From assembly GCF_020447315.1 (NCBI RefSeq), contig NZ_JAJADQ010000003.1, forward strand, positions 1 to 64,000: a stretch of 64,000 nucleotides of DNA, read 5' to 3'. The notes under the pieces are model-generated. The model was not told the origin of the DNA, ran no database searches, and saw only the letters and a program-made list of their open reading frames with translations. Source of the stretch: Hymenobacter nitidus (GTDB lineage Bacteria > Bacteroidota > Bacteroidia > Cytophagales > Hymenobacteraceae). The position numbers and the translations under genes are program-made. Shown piece by piece: positions 53,608 to 62,100 of this stretch; the stretch's first letter is position 1, and each line of letters begins with the position of its first letter.

Positions 53608-54486
53608 TCACTTCTCCCCTATTGCCATGGGAAAGTCGTTGCGCGACCATTCACTCCAGGAGCCGACGTAGAGCTTGGGTATCTCCAGGCCGGCCTGGGC
53701 GAAGGCCAGCAGGGTGTGGCAGGCCGTTACGCCCGAGCCGCAATGCACTAGTACCTGCTGCGGCGGCCGGCCGGCCAGCACGGCCTCGTATTTGGCCCGC
53801 AGCTCGGGAGCCGGCAGGTAGTGACCCGCCGCATCCAGATTGCCGGCGAAAGGCACGTTTACGGCTCCGGGAATGTGGCCCGCAATCAGGTCGATGGGCT
53901 CGGTTTCGCCGCGGTAGCGCACCGCCTCGCGCACGTCGATAATCAGGGCCTTGCCCGTGGCGGAGGCCTGCTGCACCTCACTGGTCGGGGCCAGGGGCAG
54001 CTGCCAGAAGCTCACCGGATACGGCGACACGGGCACGGGCCGCTCCGGGGTATCGGTCAGGGCGAAGCCGGCAGCCTGGGCAGCAGCCAGGCCCCCATCC
54101 AATACCTGCACGGCCGTGTGGCCGGCGCTGCGCAGCATCCACCAGACGCGGGCTGCGGCGTTGGCCCCGCTTTTATCGTCGTACACGACCACCGTCGTGG
54201 CCGGCCCGATGCCCAGCTGCCCCAGCAGGCGGGCAAAATCGGTGATGGGCGGCAACGGGTGACGCCCGCCCTGGGCTGCGTCGGCCGGGGGCCGGGCCAG
54301 GTCCTGCTCCAGATCCACGAACAGGGCGCCGGGCAGGTGGCCGGCCTGGTAGCGCTGCCGAGCCTCGGGACCGGAGCGGGCATCGAGCAGCACGAAGCTT
54401 TCGGTGTGCTGGCGCTGCTGCAGCTCCGGGGCCTGGAGCAGGGCAAGCGTGGGGTTAGACTTCTGCTGCATAATTCGGGGCTTCAA
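53608..54486 (-). CDS. Sulfurtransferase with two rhodanese domains
   Basis: 292 residues. Two rhodanese domains: the first lacks a catalytic cysteine, the second carries HCGSGVTACHTLLAF with Cys249. The CGSGVTA loop is that of 3-mercaptopyruvate sulfurtransferase (SseA) rather than thiosulfate sulfurtransferase, as judged by the motif. It moves sulfane sulfur in cysteine degradation. The start may be 54486 or 54471 (MQQKSNPTL). Confidence 0.92.
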   Translation of the reverse strand: MKPRIMQQKSNPTLALLQAPELQQRQHTESFVLLDARSGPEARQRYQAGHLPGALFVDLEQDLARPPADAAQGGRHPLPPITDFARLLGQLGIGPATTVVVYDDKSGANAAARVWWMLRSAGHTAVQVLDGGLAAAQAAGFALTDTPERPVPVSPYPVSFWQLPLAPTSEVQQASATGKALIIDVREAVRYRGETEPIDLIAGHIPGAVNVPFAGNLDAAGHYLPAPELRAKYEAVLAGRPPQQVLVHCGSGVTACHTLLAFAQAGLEIPKLYVGSWSEWSRNDFPMAIGEK

Positions 54487-54641
54487 CGAAATACAATCCG
54501 TGTCGTCAGTAGGGCCGACGGGGCAGTAAGATACGCCCCCGCAGGTTGGGCCGGCACCAACGTCGGTTTTTTACCCCGCTGCCGGCCAGCGCTGGGCGAG
54601 GGCGCGGCGCAAAACAGAGTTTTGTATCTGCCACCCGCTGC

Positions 54642-55415
54642 TTAGTCGAGTTGGGAGGGCAGGGTTTCGGGGCGGGGCGTGGTGCCCCGGTGGCTGAGGC
54701 GGTACTGCAGGGTCAGGACCACGTTGTTTTTGACGGACGTGCTCAGGGGCACCAGCTGGCCCTGCTTCAGGGTGGGCTGGCTGTAGTTGTCCTGCCGCAG
54801 CCAACCCAGCTGGGCGCTCAGGTGGCGGTCGAGCTGGTAGCCCAGGCCGGCATACACACGGTTGCGCTCCAGCACCGGCCCCTTCGGGTTCAGAAATATC
54901 TCGTCGTAGACCGACAAGAACACGGTGCGGTCGGTAACGGTCTTGTTGTTCAGGGGCAGGAAGGCGTTCAGGCGGTAGCGCAGACGCTGGCGAAAGGCGG
55001 TGCTGTCTTCGGCCCGGTACGTGAGCCAGCGCTGCTCCACGCGGTAGCGGTGCTCAATCTTGAGGCGGTCCAGAAACTGGTTGAGCACCAGCTGCTGCCA
55101 CAGGCGCTTCTCCGTGTTCACGGGGCCGGGCTCGTCGAAGGTATCGTAGCGGCCGAAACCCAGCAGCGTGGTGAAGTTCTTGTCCAGGTCGTAGCTCACG
55201 CCGCCCTTCAGCTCGTTGTAGAAGTACTGATTCAGCAGGCGGTTGCTGCGGGCCTGCACCTCCACGTAGCCGCCCCACTTCTTCTCCACGCTGCCCGGCA
55301 GCACCACCGTACCGATATACCAGTTGCCCCAGGTGCCCGGCGTCTGGGCCTGGGCAACGGGGCTGGTGAGGAACCCGGCCAGCAGGGCGCCGGCCGCAAA
55401 TACTGCTTTGTTCAT
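54642..55415 (-). CDS. DUF2490-family outer-membrane protein
   Basis: 257 residues with signal peptide (ending PVAQAQ) and strands WGNWYIGTVVLPGSVEKKWG, GGYVEVQARSNRLLNQYFYN, NRVYAGLGYQLDRHLSAQLG. The NTEKRLWQQLVLNQFLDRLK and EHRYRVEQRW blocks are family marks. Bacteroidota proteins of this family are predicted outer-membrane barrels of unknown role. Monocistronic. Confidence 0.88.
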   Translation of the reverse strand: MNKAVFAAGALLAGFLTSPVAQAQTPGTWGNWYIGTVVLPGSVEKKWGGYVEVQARSNRLLNQYFYNELKGGVSYDLDKNFTTLLGFGRYDTFDEPGPVNTEKRLWQQLVLNQFLDRLKIEHRYRVEQRWLTYRAEDSTAFRQRLRYRLNAFLPLNNKTVTDRTVFLSVYDEIFLNPKGPVLERNRVYAGLGYQLDRHLSAQLGWLRQDNYSQPTLKQGQLVPLSTSVKNNVVLTLQYRLSHRGTTPRPETLPSQLD

Positions 55416-55555
55416 TCGAAACGCGTGAGGAAGAAGCCGCGAAGGTAAGCCCGGAGTGCGGCACTCCTCTCACCACCTGGGCTGGCTACCGGCTTCTACG
55501 CGGCCCGCCGGCCCTGGTTACCGCCCGGCGGGTGGCCCCGCCCACCCGCCGCGGC

Positions 55556-56179
55556 TTACTGGCCCAGGCGGTCCACGTCGGTCAGCTCACCCTTGTTGAG
55601 CATCACCTGCAGGTCGAGGTAGGTCAGGGAGAAAGGCACCCGGCTGTACTTCTCCGGGTCGTTGAGGCGGCTGAGCGGGTGCACGTCGTTGGTGACGTAC
55701 TCGTTGGTGACCAGCTCCACCGTGTTGCCCCGGGCGCTGACCACCTTCAGCAACGAGTACTGGGCCGCACCCACGCTGTCTTGGCTGCGCACCGTGTACA
55801 CGTCGCCCACCTGCGGGGCGGCCAGGTAGGCGGCGTTGTCCTTCTCGTCCTGGTTGTTGGCAATAAGGGCCCACCCGATGCCCAGCGCCAGCAGGGCCAG
55901 CCCCACCCACTGCCACCACGGGGCGCTGGTTTCCTTTTTCAGGGCCGTGGCCAGGGGCTTCAGCTCCCCGGGCAGCTCTTTTTCCTCCCACACCCGCTGG
56001 CAGTGCCCGCACTGGCCCGCCACGGGCTTGCTGTAGGGAAACAGCGGCACCCAGTAGATGTGGGTGTAGCGGCTGAACACGCTCAGATGCAGCGCGTCGG
56101 GGGTGGCACAGGCCGGGCAGGCAAGGCCGGGCAGGGCCTGGGTGCGCCGGTGCGAGCCGTTGGTTCCGTAGATAATCAT
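55556..56179 (-). CDS. Zinc-ribbon membrane protein, unknown
   Basis: 207 residues. An N-terminal zinc ribbon with CPAC (about 21-24) and CGHC (about 57-60) is followed by a membrane helix (WWQWVGLALLALGIGWALI, about 88-106) and a periplasmic or luminal beta-rich tail (GDVYTVRSQDSVGAAQYSLL, SLTYLDLQVMLNKGELTDVD). No family name assigned. The four cysteines are well conserved in spacing for Zn2+ binding. Confidence 0.75.
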   Translation of the reverse strand: MIIYGTNGSHRRTQALPGLACPACATPDALHLSVFSRYTHIYWVPLFPYSKPVAGQCGHCQRVWEEKELPGELKPLATALKKETSAPWWQWVGLALLALGIGWALIANNQDEKDNAAYLAAPQVGDVYTVRSQDSVGAAQYSLLKVVSARGNTVELVTNEYVTNDVHPLSRLNDPEKYSRVPFSLTYLDLQVMLNKGELTDVDRLGQ

Positions 56180-56477
56180 GACAGTGGTGACCGGTGAGGG
56201 AAAGCGCAGAAAATATTAACTCCTCCAAATATAGGCAGCCCCCGCGCATAGCTGACGCCGGTGGCCCCGGCTGTAGCCCGGCTGACAACGATATACTTCC
56301 CTGCCCAGCCGGAAAGCAGCACCATGCCGGCCTTTCCGCTGCGCGCCGCTTGTACATGACCGGTGGAGAAACCAGCTACGGGTTGCCCTAGCGGCCCGAT
56401 TATAACTACCTTATTTTCCGGCCATCGGCGCCGCGCCGTCAAAGCACCTCTCCCATTAGCCAGCTTCCCTGCCTAAC

Positions 56478-57902
56478 TTGCGGGCTGTGCTGCTACGTCC
56501 CATTTACTTCCTGCTGCTTTTCCTCTGGAGCTCGGCCCAACCCCTGGCCTGCGCCCATACTTCCAAGCCCGCCGCCCCGCCCGACAGCCTGCGGCCGGGG
56601 GCGGCCCCGCTGCCGTGGCTCGACTCGCTGCTGACCGCCGCCCCGGCCCTGCGGCAGCACCAGGTGGGGCTGAGCATCCGCGACGCGGCTACGGGCGAGG
56701 TGGTGTATGAGCTCAACGAGGCCCGCTACTTCACCCCGGCCAGCGTGATGAAGCTCTTTAGCTTCTATACCGGCCTGCGCCTGCTCGGCGACTCGCTGCC
56801 CAGCCTGCGTTACTTCAGCCGCCACGATACGCTGTTTTTTCAGGGTACCGGCGACCCGACCTTTCTGCACGGCGACGTGCCCTCGCGCCGGGCCTACGCC
56901 TTTTTGGCCCGCCGCCCCGAACGGCTGCTGGCCTACTGCAGCATTGCTACCCCGCCGCCCTATGGCCCCAGCTGGGCCTGGGACGACTTCAACTATTACT
57001 TCCAGCCCGAGCGCACGGCTTTTCCGCTCTACGGCAATACGGTGCGCTTCTATGCCAGTGCCCCGCTGCCGGCCCGCGGTAAGCTGCCGGCCAGCCCCCA
57101 GCGGGTGCGGGTGCTGCCCCGCCCCTTTGCCCCGCTCACCAGCCTGGCCACCGCCGACGACCTGCCGGGCCACAACCCCGACCAGCACGTAAGCCGGGCC
57201 CAGCTCGACAACCGCTTCACCTTCTTCCCCGCACCCAAGAAGTGGGTCGATGAGGTGCCTTACCGCACCAGCCGCACCCTGCTGCTGCGCCTGCTCGGCG
57301 ACACGCTGCGCCGGGCCGTGGTGCATACCGCCTGGCGCCCCCGCCCCGGCCTCGATTCTATCCGGACCCTGCCGGGCCTGCCCGCCGACTCGCTCTACCG
57401 GCGCATGCTGCGGGTGAGCGACAATTTCCTGGCCGAGCAGCTCCTGCTCATGTGCGCCACCAAGCTGGGGCCGCCCCGCGACTCCCTCAGCGCCTGGCGC
57501 GTAATCCGTCACGCCCAGCGCCACCTGCTCCAGCCCCTGCCCGACAAGCTGCCCTGGGTGGATGGCTCGGGCCTCTCCCGGCTTAACCTCGTCACGCCCC
57601 GCTCCCTGAGTGCCCTGCTGGTGCTGCTGCACCAGGAAGTGCCCGAGCCCCGTCTGCTGAGTTTGCTGGCGGGCGGCGGCGGCCAGGGCACCCTGCGCCA
57701 CCGCTACAAGGACGCCCAGGGCACCTGGTTCTGGGGCAAAACCGGCACGCTCACCCATACCTGCAACCTGGCCGGCTACGTGCGCACCCGCAGCGGCCGG
57801 CTGCTGGCCGTAAGCTTCCTCAACAACAGCATCCCCGGCGACGACCAGCCCGTGCGCAACGAGATGCAGCGGATTCTGGGCCAGGTGAGGCAGCGGCTGT
57901 AG
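56478..57902 (+). CDS. dacB: D-alanyl-D-alanine carboxypeptidase/endopeptidase (PBP4, M15-independent S13 type)
   Basis: 474 residues. Active-site motifs are in order: SVMK (Ser89, Lys92) in FTPASVMKLFSF, SDN (314-316) in RVSDNFLAEQLL, and KTG (421-423) in WGKTGTLTHT. A signal peptide ends near residue 26. The protein trims or cleaves peptidoglycan cross-bridges in the periplasm. A TTG start at 56478 is used because it gives a complete signal; GTG 56487 is an alternative. Its S13-family insertion domain is shortened relative to E. coli PBP4. Confidence 0.92.
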   Translation: MRAVLLRPIYFLLLFLWSSAQPLACAHTSKPAAPPDSLRPGAAPLPWLDSLLTAAPALRQHQVGLSIRDAATGEVVYELNEARYFTPASVMKLFSFYTGLRLLGDSLPSLRYFSRHDTLFFQGTGDPTFLHGDVPSRRAYAFLARRPERLLAYCSIATPPPYGPSWAWDDFNYYFQPERTAFPLYGNTVRFYASAPLPARGKLPASPQRVRVLPRPFAPLTSLATADDLPGHNPDQHVSRAQLDNRFTFFPAPKKWVDEVPYRTSRTLLLRLLGDTLRRAVVHTAWRPRPGLDSIRTLPGLPADSLYRRMLRVSDNFLAEQLLLMCATKLGPPRDSLSAWRVIRHAQRHLLQPLPDKLPWVDGSGLSRLNLVTPRSLSALLVLLHQEVPEPRLLSLLAGGGGQGTLRHRYKDAQGTWFWGKTGTLTHTCNLAGYVRTRSGRLLAVSFLNNSIPGDDQPVRNEMQRILGQVRQRL

Positions 57903-58188
57903 CAGTACCGCCCCCGGTTGGTGCCGCACTGGCAGCCGTAGGCTACTGGTCCGATTGAGGGGCGGCTTACTCCTCCAGCCGGGCCACATCAAGGCACAAC
58001 AAAGCGGCTACGACAACTCATAACGCAAGACTACAGGGCATCACCCCGGCCCGGGCCGCTGGCTTACCAGCCCCGCCTGTGCCTCAGGCCAGGCTGCCCC
58101 GAAGCAGACGGCTTGGCTTTGGGCAGCCGCGGCCCGGAAATCCGGTATCTTTCGCCGGCTCCCCCGCTTTCTTCCGGCTCTACTACTT

Positions 58189-58947
58189 ATGGCCCTGCTT
58201 GATTCTCTGAAAACCCTCAGCTGGCAGGCGGCCCTGCCGCTTTTCCTGGCCGAGAACCTGCTGGTGCTGCTGCTGGCCGTGGGCTTTGGGTATGTGCTTC
58301 AGGCCGGGTTTGGCCGGGCCCGGGCCCTGGGGCCGTTGTACCAGCCGCCCGGCGCCCAGCAACTCCGGCTTGCCACCTACACCCTGCTGCTCAATACCGG
58401 CATTACCTTCCTGGGCTTCCTGCTCTGGCGGCACGGCTTTATCCGGATTCGGGAAGACGTTTCCTGGCGCGTGCTGCCCGATTTTCTGGTGCTTTTTCTG
58501 GGCATGGACCTGCTGATGTACGGGTTCCACTACGTCATTCACCACTCGGTGCTTTACCGCTGGGTGCACGGCCTGCACCACCACTACACCGCCCCCCAGC
58601 CCATCGATTTGTTTGTGCTGCACCCGCTCGAAACCCTGGGCTTCGGCGGCCTGTGGCTGCTGCTGATGGCCCTGTACCCGGCCAGCATGGTGGCCATTGT
58701 AGCCTACCTCACGGTGAACGTGCTGTTTGGGGCCCTGGGCCACTGCGGCGTCGAGCCGTTTCCGGCCGCCTGGGCCCACCACCCGCTGCTGAAGCACCTG
58801 GGCTCCTCGGGCTTCCACTTCCAGCACCACCAGCACGACACCCACAACTTCGGCTTCTATACGTCCTTGTGGGACCGGCTCTTTGGCACGTATGCGGCCG
58901 GGAGCCTCACCCCCGGCCCCTCTCCGAAAAAGGAGAGGGGAGCCTGA
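58189..58947 (+). CDS. Fatty acid hydroxylase/sterol desaturase-family protein with repeat-derived C-terminus
   Basis: 252 residues. Histidine clusters HYVIHH (His114-His119), HGLHHHY (127-133) and FHFQHHQHDTHNF form the di-iron site; helices LPLFLAENLLVLLLAVGFGY, LNTGITFLGFLLW and LVLFLGMDLLMYGF span the membrane. The family oxidises lipids or sterol-like compounds. After SLWDRLFGTYAA the reading frame enters a dispersed palindrome (58909-58943) and ends SLTPGPSPKKERGA, so the last 14 residues are repeat sequence rather than enzyme. The active site is untouched. Confidence 0.9.
   Translation: MALLDSLKTLSWQAALPLFLAENLLVLLLAVGFGYVLQAGFGRARALGPLYQPPGAQQLRLATYTLLLNTGITFLGFLLWRHGFIRIREDVSWRVLPDFLVLFLGMDLLMYGFHYVIHHSVLYRWVHGLHHHYTAPQPIDLFVLHPLETLGFGGLWLLLMALYPASMVAIVAYLTVNVLFGALGHCGVEPFPAAWAHHPLLKHLGSSGFHFQHHQHDTHNFGFYTSLWDRLFGTYAAGSLTPGPSPKKERGA
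58909..58943. repeat. CCTCACCCCCGGCCCCTCTCC-type palindrome inside a gene end
   Basis: CCCCTCTCC (58917-58925) and GGAGAGGGG (58932-58940) pair around GAAAAA, preceded by CCTCACCCCCGGC. The same palindrome type is widespread in bacterial genomes and often encodes a PSPKGEG-like tail at gene ends, as here. Confidence 0.8.
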
Positions 58948-59180
58948 CGACTTGGGGAATAGAGCAGCTTGCTTAGATTTTACCAGGGAATAAAAGACGG
59001 AGTAGGCTCGAACACATACGCTTGTCTTCTTCACCCAGTGTCTACCCCTTTACCTAACCTCTGGTGACTTACACCAAATTTGCAGCCCGTTGGTGGCTTC
59101 AAAATAGCAATGCACTTGCTGCGTCCCGGAAGGGCTATACCTACTTCAAAATGAAAGCAAATAGTCCGGTCGCAGTTCAG

Positions 59181-59188
59181 TAAGTTTG
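59181..59188 (+). promoter_or_regulatory. -7 box of the type I restriction operon
   Basis: TAAGTTTG (TAnnTTTG) 51 bp before the hsdR ATG; no convincing -33 box. Confidence 0.45.
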
Positions 59189-59239
59189 TTACCCTGCTCT
59201 CCGCAGTAGTTAGGTTTCTGCTATTTCTACTTCGCTTCT

Positions 59240-62083
59240 ATGCTTACCCCCGAGCAACGCGCCCGCCAGATTATTGACGACCAACTGCTAGCCGCGGGCT
59301 GGCACATCTTCGACAGCGGTAAGCAGAACCTAAGCATGGGGCCCGGTGTGGCCGTTAGGGAGTTTCAGACCAGCACGGGCCCGGCCGACTATGCCCTGTT
59401 CGTGGACCGCAAGCTGGTCGGCATTATCGAGGCCAAGCCCGAAGGCACCTCCCTCACGGCCGTGGCCGAGCAGACGGTGCGCTACCTGACCAGCACCACT
59501 AAGTTTGTACAGCGGGCCGCCGACCAGCTCCCCTTCGGCTACGAGGCCAACGGCGACGAGGTGCGCTTCTGCGACTGGCGCGACCCTCAGCCCCGCTCTC
59601 GCAACGTATTCAGCTTCCACCGGCCCGAAACCCTGCGCGTCTGGCTCACCGACGGCGACAACACCCTGCGCCACCGCCTGCAAAGCCTGCCCGAGCTGGC
59701 CACCACCGGCCTGCGCGACTGCCAGGTAGAAGCCATCCGCAACCTGGAGGAGTCCTTTAAGCACGACCGGCCCCGGGCCCTGATTCAAATGGCCACCGGC
59801 TCGGGTAAGACCTTTACGGCGGTGTCGTTCATTTACCGCCTTATCAAGTTTGCCGGGGCCAAGCGCATTCTGTTTCTGGTGGACCGCGGCAACCTGGGCC
59901 GGCAGACGCTCACCGAGTTTCAGCAGTACGTGACGCCCGACGACGGCCGCAAGTTCACCGACCTCTACAACGTTCAGAACCTGACAAGTAACCGCCTCGA
60001 CTCGGTCAGCAAGGTCACCATCACTACCATTCAGCGCCTGTACTCCATGCTGCGGGGTGAGGCCGAGTTTGAGGCCGGCAACGAGGAAGGCTCCGGCTTC
60101 GAGGCCGAAGCCGCGCTAGCCACGGTGCGGCCCAAGGAAGTGGCTTACAACTCCCTCATTCCGCCCGAGACCTACGACTTCGTGGTGATTGACGAGTGCC
60201 ACCGCTCCATCTACAACGTGTGGCAGCAGGTGCTGGAGTACTTCGATGCCCACCTCATCGGCCTCACGGCCACGCCAGCCAAGCAGACCTTCGGCTTCTT
60301 CAACCGCAACCTGGTAATGGAGTACAGCCACGAGCGCGCCGTGGTGGATGGCGTCAACGTGGGCTCCGACATTTACCTGATCAGCACCGTGGTGTCGCAG
60401 CAGGGCTCCGTGGTGGAAAAGGGCCTGCCGGTGCAGCATGTGGAGCGCCTCACCCGCAAGAAGCGCTGGGAAGCCCTCGACGACGACCTGCCCTACGCCG
60501 CCACCCAGCTCGACCGCTCCGTCACGAACCCGAACCAGATCCGGGCCGTCATCCGGGAGTTTCGCGACGTGCTGTTTACCCGGCTGTTTCCCGGCCGCAG
60601 CATCGTGCCCAAAACCTTGATTTTCGCCAAGAGCGACGACCACGCCGACCGTATCGTGGACATCGTGCGCGAGGAATTCGGCAAGGGCAACGACTTCTGC
60701 AAGAAGATAACCTACGGCACCACCGGCGAGAAGGCCGACGACCTGATCAAGCGCTTCCGCAACTCCTTCGAGCCCCGCGTGGCCGTGACGGTCGACATGA
60801 TTTCGACCGGCACCGACATCCGGCCCCTAGAGTGCCTGCTATTCCTGCGCGACGTGCGCAGCCGCGTCTACTTCGACCAGATGAAGGGCCGCGGCACCCG
60901 CATCATCAGTACCAGTGACCTACAAAACGTGACGGAGGATGCTACGGCCAAAACCCACTTCGTGCTGGTGGATGCCGTGGGCGTGACCCACTCCGAGAAA
61001 AAGGACGCCGCCACCACCGAGCGAATCAAGGGCCTCAGCTTTAAGGACCTGCTCAAGGCCGTATCCTACGGCAACACCGACCCCGAGCACCTCGGAAGCC
61101 TGGCCAAGCGCCTGGCCCGCCTGCACCAGCAGCTCCGGCCCGCCGAGCAGGCCCTGGTCAGCCAGCAGGCCAGCGGGGCTACCGTGCAGGAGCTGGCCAG
61201 CGGCCTCTACGACGCCGTGGACCCGGTGAAGGTGGAAGCCGTGGCCGCCCAGCTGGCCGCCGCGGCCGGGGAGCCGCTGTTTACCCTCGGCCCCGATGGC
61301 GAGGAAATGCCGGTGGAGCCCGCCCCGGAGTTTTTCCGCCAGGCCGAAGAACAGCTGACCACGGCCGCCGTAGCGCCCTTCGACAACCCCGAGCTGCGCA
61401 GCATCCTGGAAAAGCTCCACGCTCAGAAAGACCTGGTCATCGACCACCTCAGCCCCGACGAGGTGCTGGTGTCGGCGTTTGGGGAGCGGTTTTCGCCCGA
61501 GCAGGCCGCCGAGAAGCTGGCCCGGCAGAAGGTCGATAAGTTCCGCGCCTTTATCGAGGCGCACAACGCCGAAATCCTGGCCTTGCAGGTGCTGCACAAC
61601 CAGCCCTGGCGCCGCCGCGAGCTGACCCACCGCCAGCTCCGGGACCTGGCCGAGGCCCTGAAGCTGGAAAGCCCCGACCTGACGCCCGCCCACCTCTGGG
61701 ACGCCTACGAGCGCCTCGATAAGGCCCGGGTGCGCAGCAGCGCCAGCAGCACCGGCAGCAAAAACCTGCTCACCAACCTCATCAACCTGGTGCAGTTTGC
61801 CCTGGAGCACACCGACGTGCTGGAGCCCTTTGCCCTGACCGTGGAGCAGCGCTACCAGCAGTGGCTGCACCAGCAGCAGCTGGCAGGCCGTCTGTTCACG
61901 GAGCCCCAGCGCCAGTGGCTCGACATGATGAAGGACCACATTACCACCTCCCTCACCGTGGAAACCGAAGACTTCGGCTACGCCCCCTTCGAGGACCACG
62001 GCGGCTTCGGCCGCGCCCGTGCCCTGTTCGGCGACGAGCTGCTCCCGGTGGTGAAAGAATTAAACGAAGTACTCGCCGCTTAA
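59240..62083 (+). CDS. hsdR: Type I restriction endonuclease subunit R (HsdR)
   Basis: 947 residues. An N-terminal PD-(D/E)xK nuclease (ADYALFVDRKLVGIIEAKPE, about 49-68) is followed by a SF2 motor: Walker A ATGSGKTF (185-192), DECH (318-321) in FVVIDECHRS, GLTATPAKQTFGFF and QMKGRGTR (547-554). The C-terminal part (about 700-940) is the assembly region (LREVARE-like helices) that contacts HsdM. It cuts DNA remote from the recognition site when unmethylated. It is followed after 17 bp by hsdS, with an unknown gene after that; the methyltransferase is not in the window. Confidence 0.97.
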   Translation: MLTPEQRARQIIDDQLLAAGWHIFDSGKQNLSMGPGVAVREFQTSTGPADYALFVDRKLVGIIEAKPEGTSLTAVAEQTVRYLTSTTKFVQRAADQLPFGYEANGDEVRFCDWRDPQPRSRNVFSFHRPETLRVWLTDGDNTLRHRLQSLPELATTGLRDCQVEAIRNLEESFKHDRPRALIQMATGSGKTFTAVSFIYRLIKFAGAKRILFLVDRGNLGRQTLTEFQQYVTPDDGRKFTDLYNVQNLTSNRLDSVSKVTITTIQRLYSMLRGEAEFEAGNEEGSGFEAEAALATVRPKEVAYNSLIPPETYDFVVIDECHRSIYNVWQQVLEYFDAHLIGLTATPAKQTFGFFNRNLVMEYSHERAVVDGVNVGSDIYLISTVVSQQGSVVEKGLPVQHVERLTRKKRWEALDDDLPYAATQLDRSVTNPNQIRAVIREFRDVLFTRLFPGRSIVPKTLIFAKSDDHADRIVDIVREEFGKGNDFCKKITYGTTGEKADDLIKRFRNSFEPRVAVTVDMISTGTDIRPLECLLFLRDVRSRVYFDQMKGRGTRIISTSDLQNVTEDATAKTHFVLVDAVGVTHSEKKDAATTERIKGLSFKDLLKAVSYGNTDPEHLGSLAKRLARLHQQLRPAEQALVSQQASGATVQELASGLYDAVDPVKVEAVAAQLAAAAGEPLFTLGPDGEEMPVEPAPEFFRQAEEQLTTAAVAPFDNPELRSILEKLHAQKDLVIDHLSPDEVLVSAFGERFSPEQAAEKLARQKVDKFRAFIEAHNAEILALQVLHNQPWRRRELTHRQLRDLAEALKLESPDLTPAHLWDAYERLDKARVRSSASSTGSKNLLTNLINLVQFALEHTDVLEPFALTVEQRYQQWLHQQQLAGRLFTEPQRQWLDMMKDHITTSLTVETEDFGYAPFEDHGGFGRARALFGDELLPVVKELNEVLAA

Positions 62084-62100
62084 TCGGCTGAATCAATAGA

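Noticed and set aside
55527..55550. Terminator after the zinc-ribbon gene
   Set aside because: A GC-rich 9-bp hairpin is present, but no T-run follows on the minus strand.
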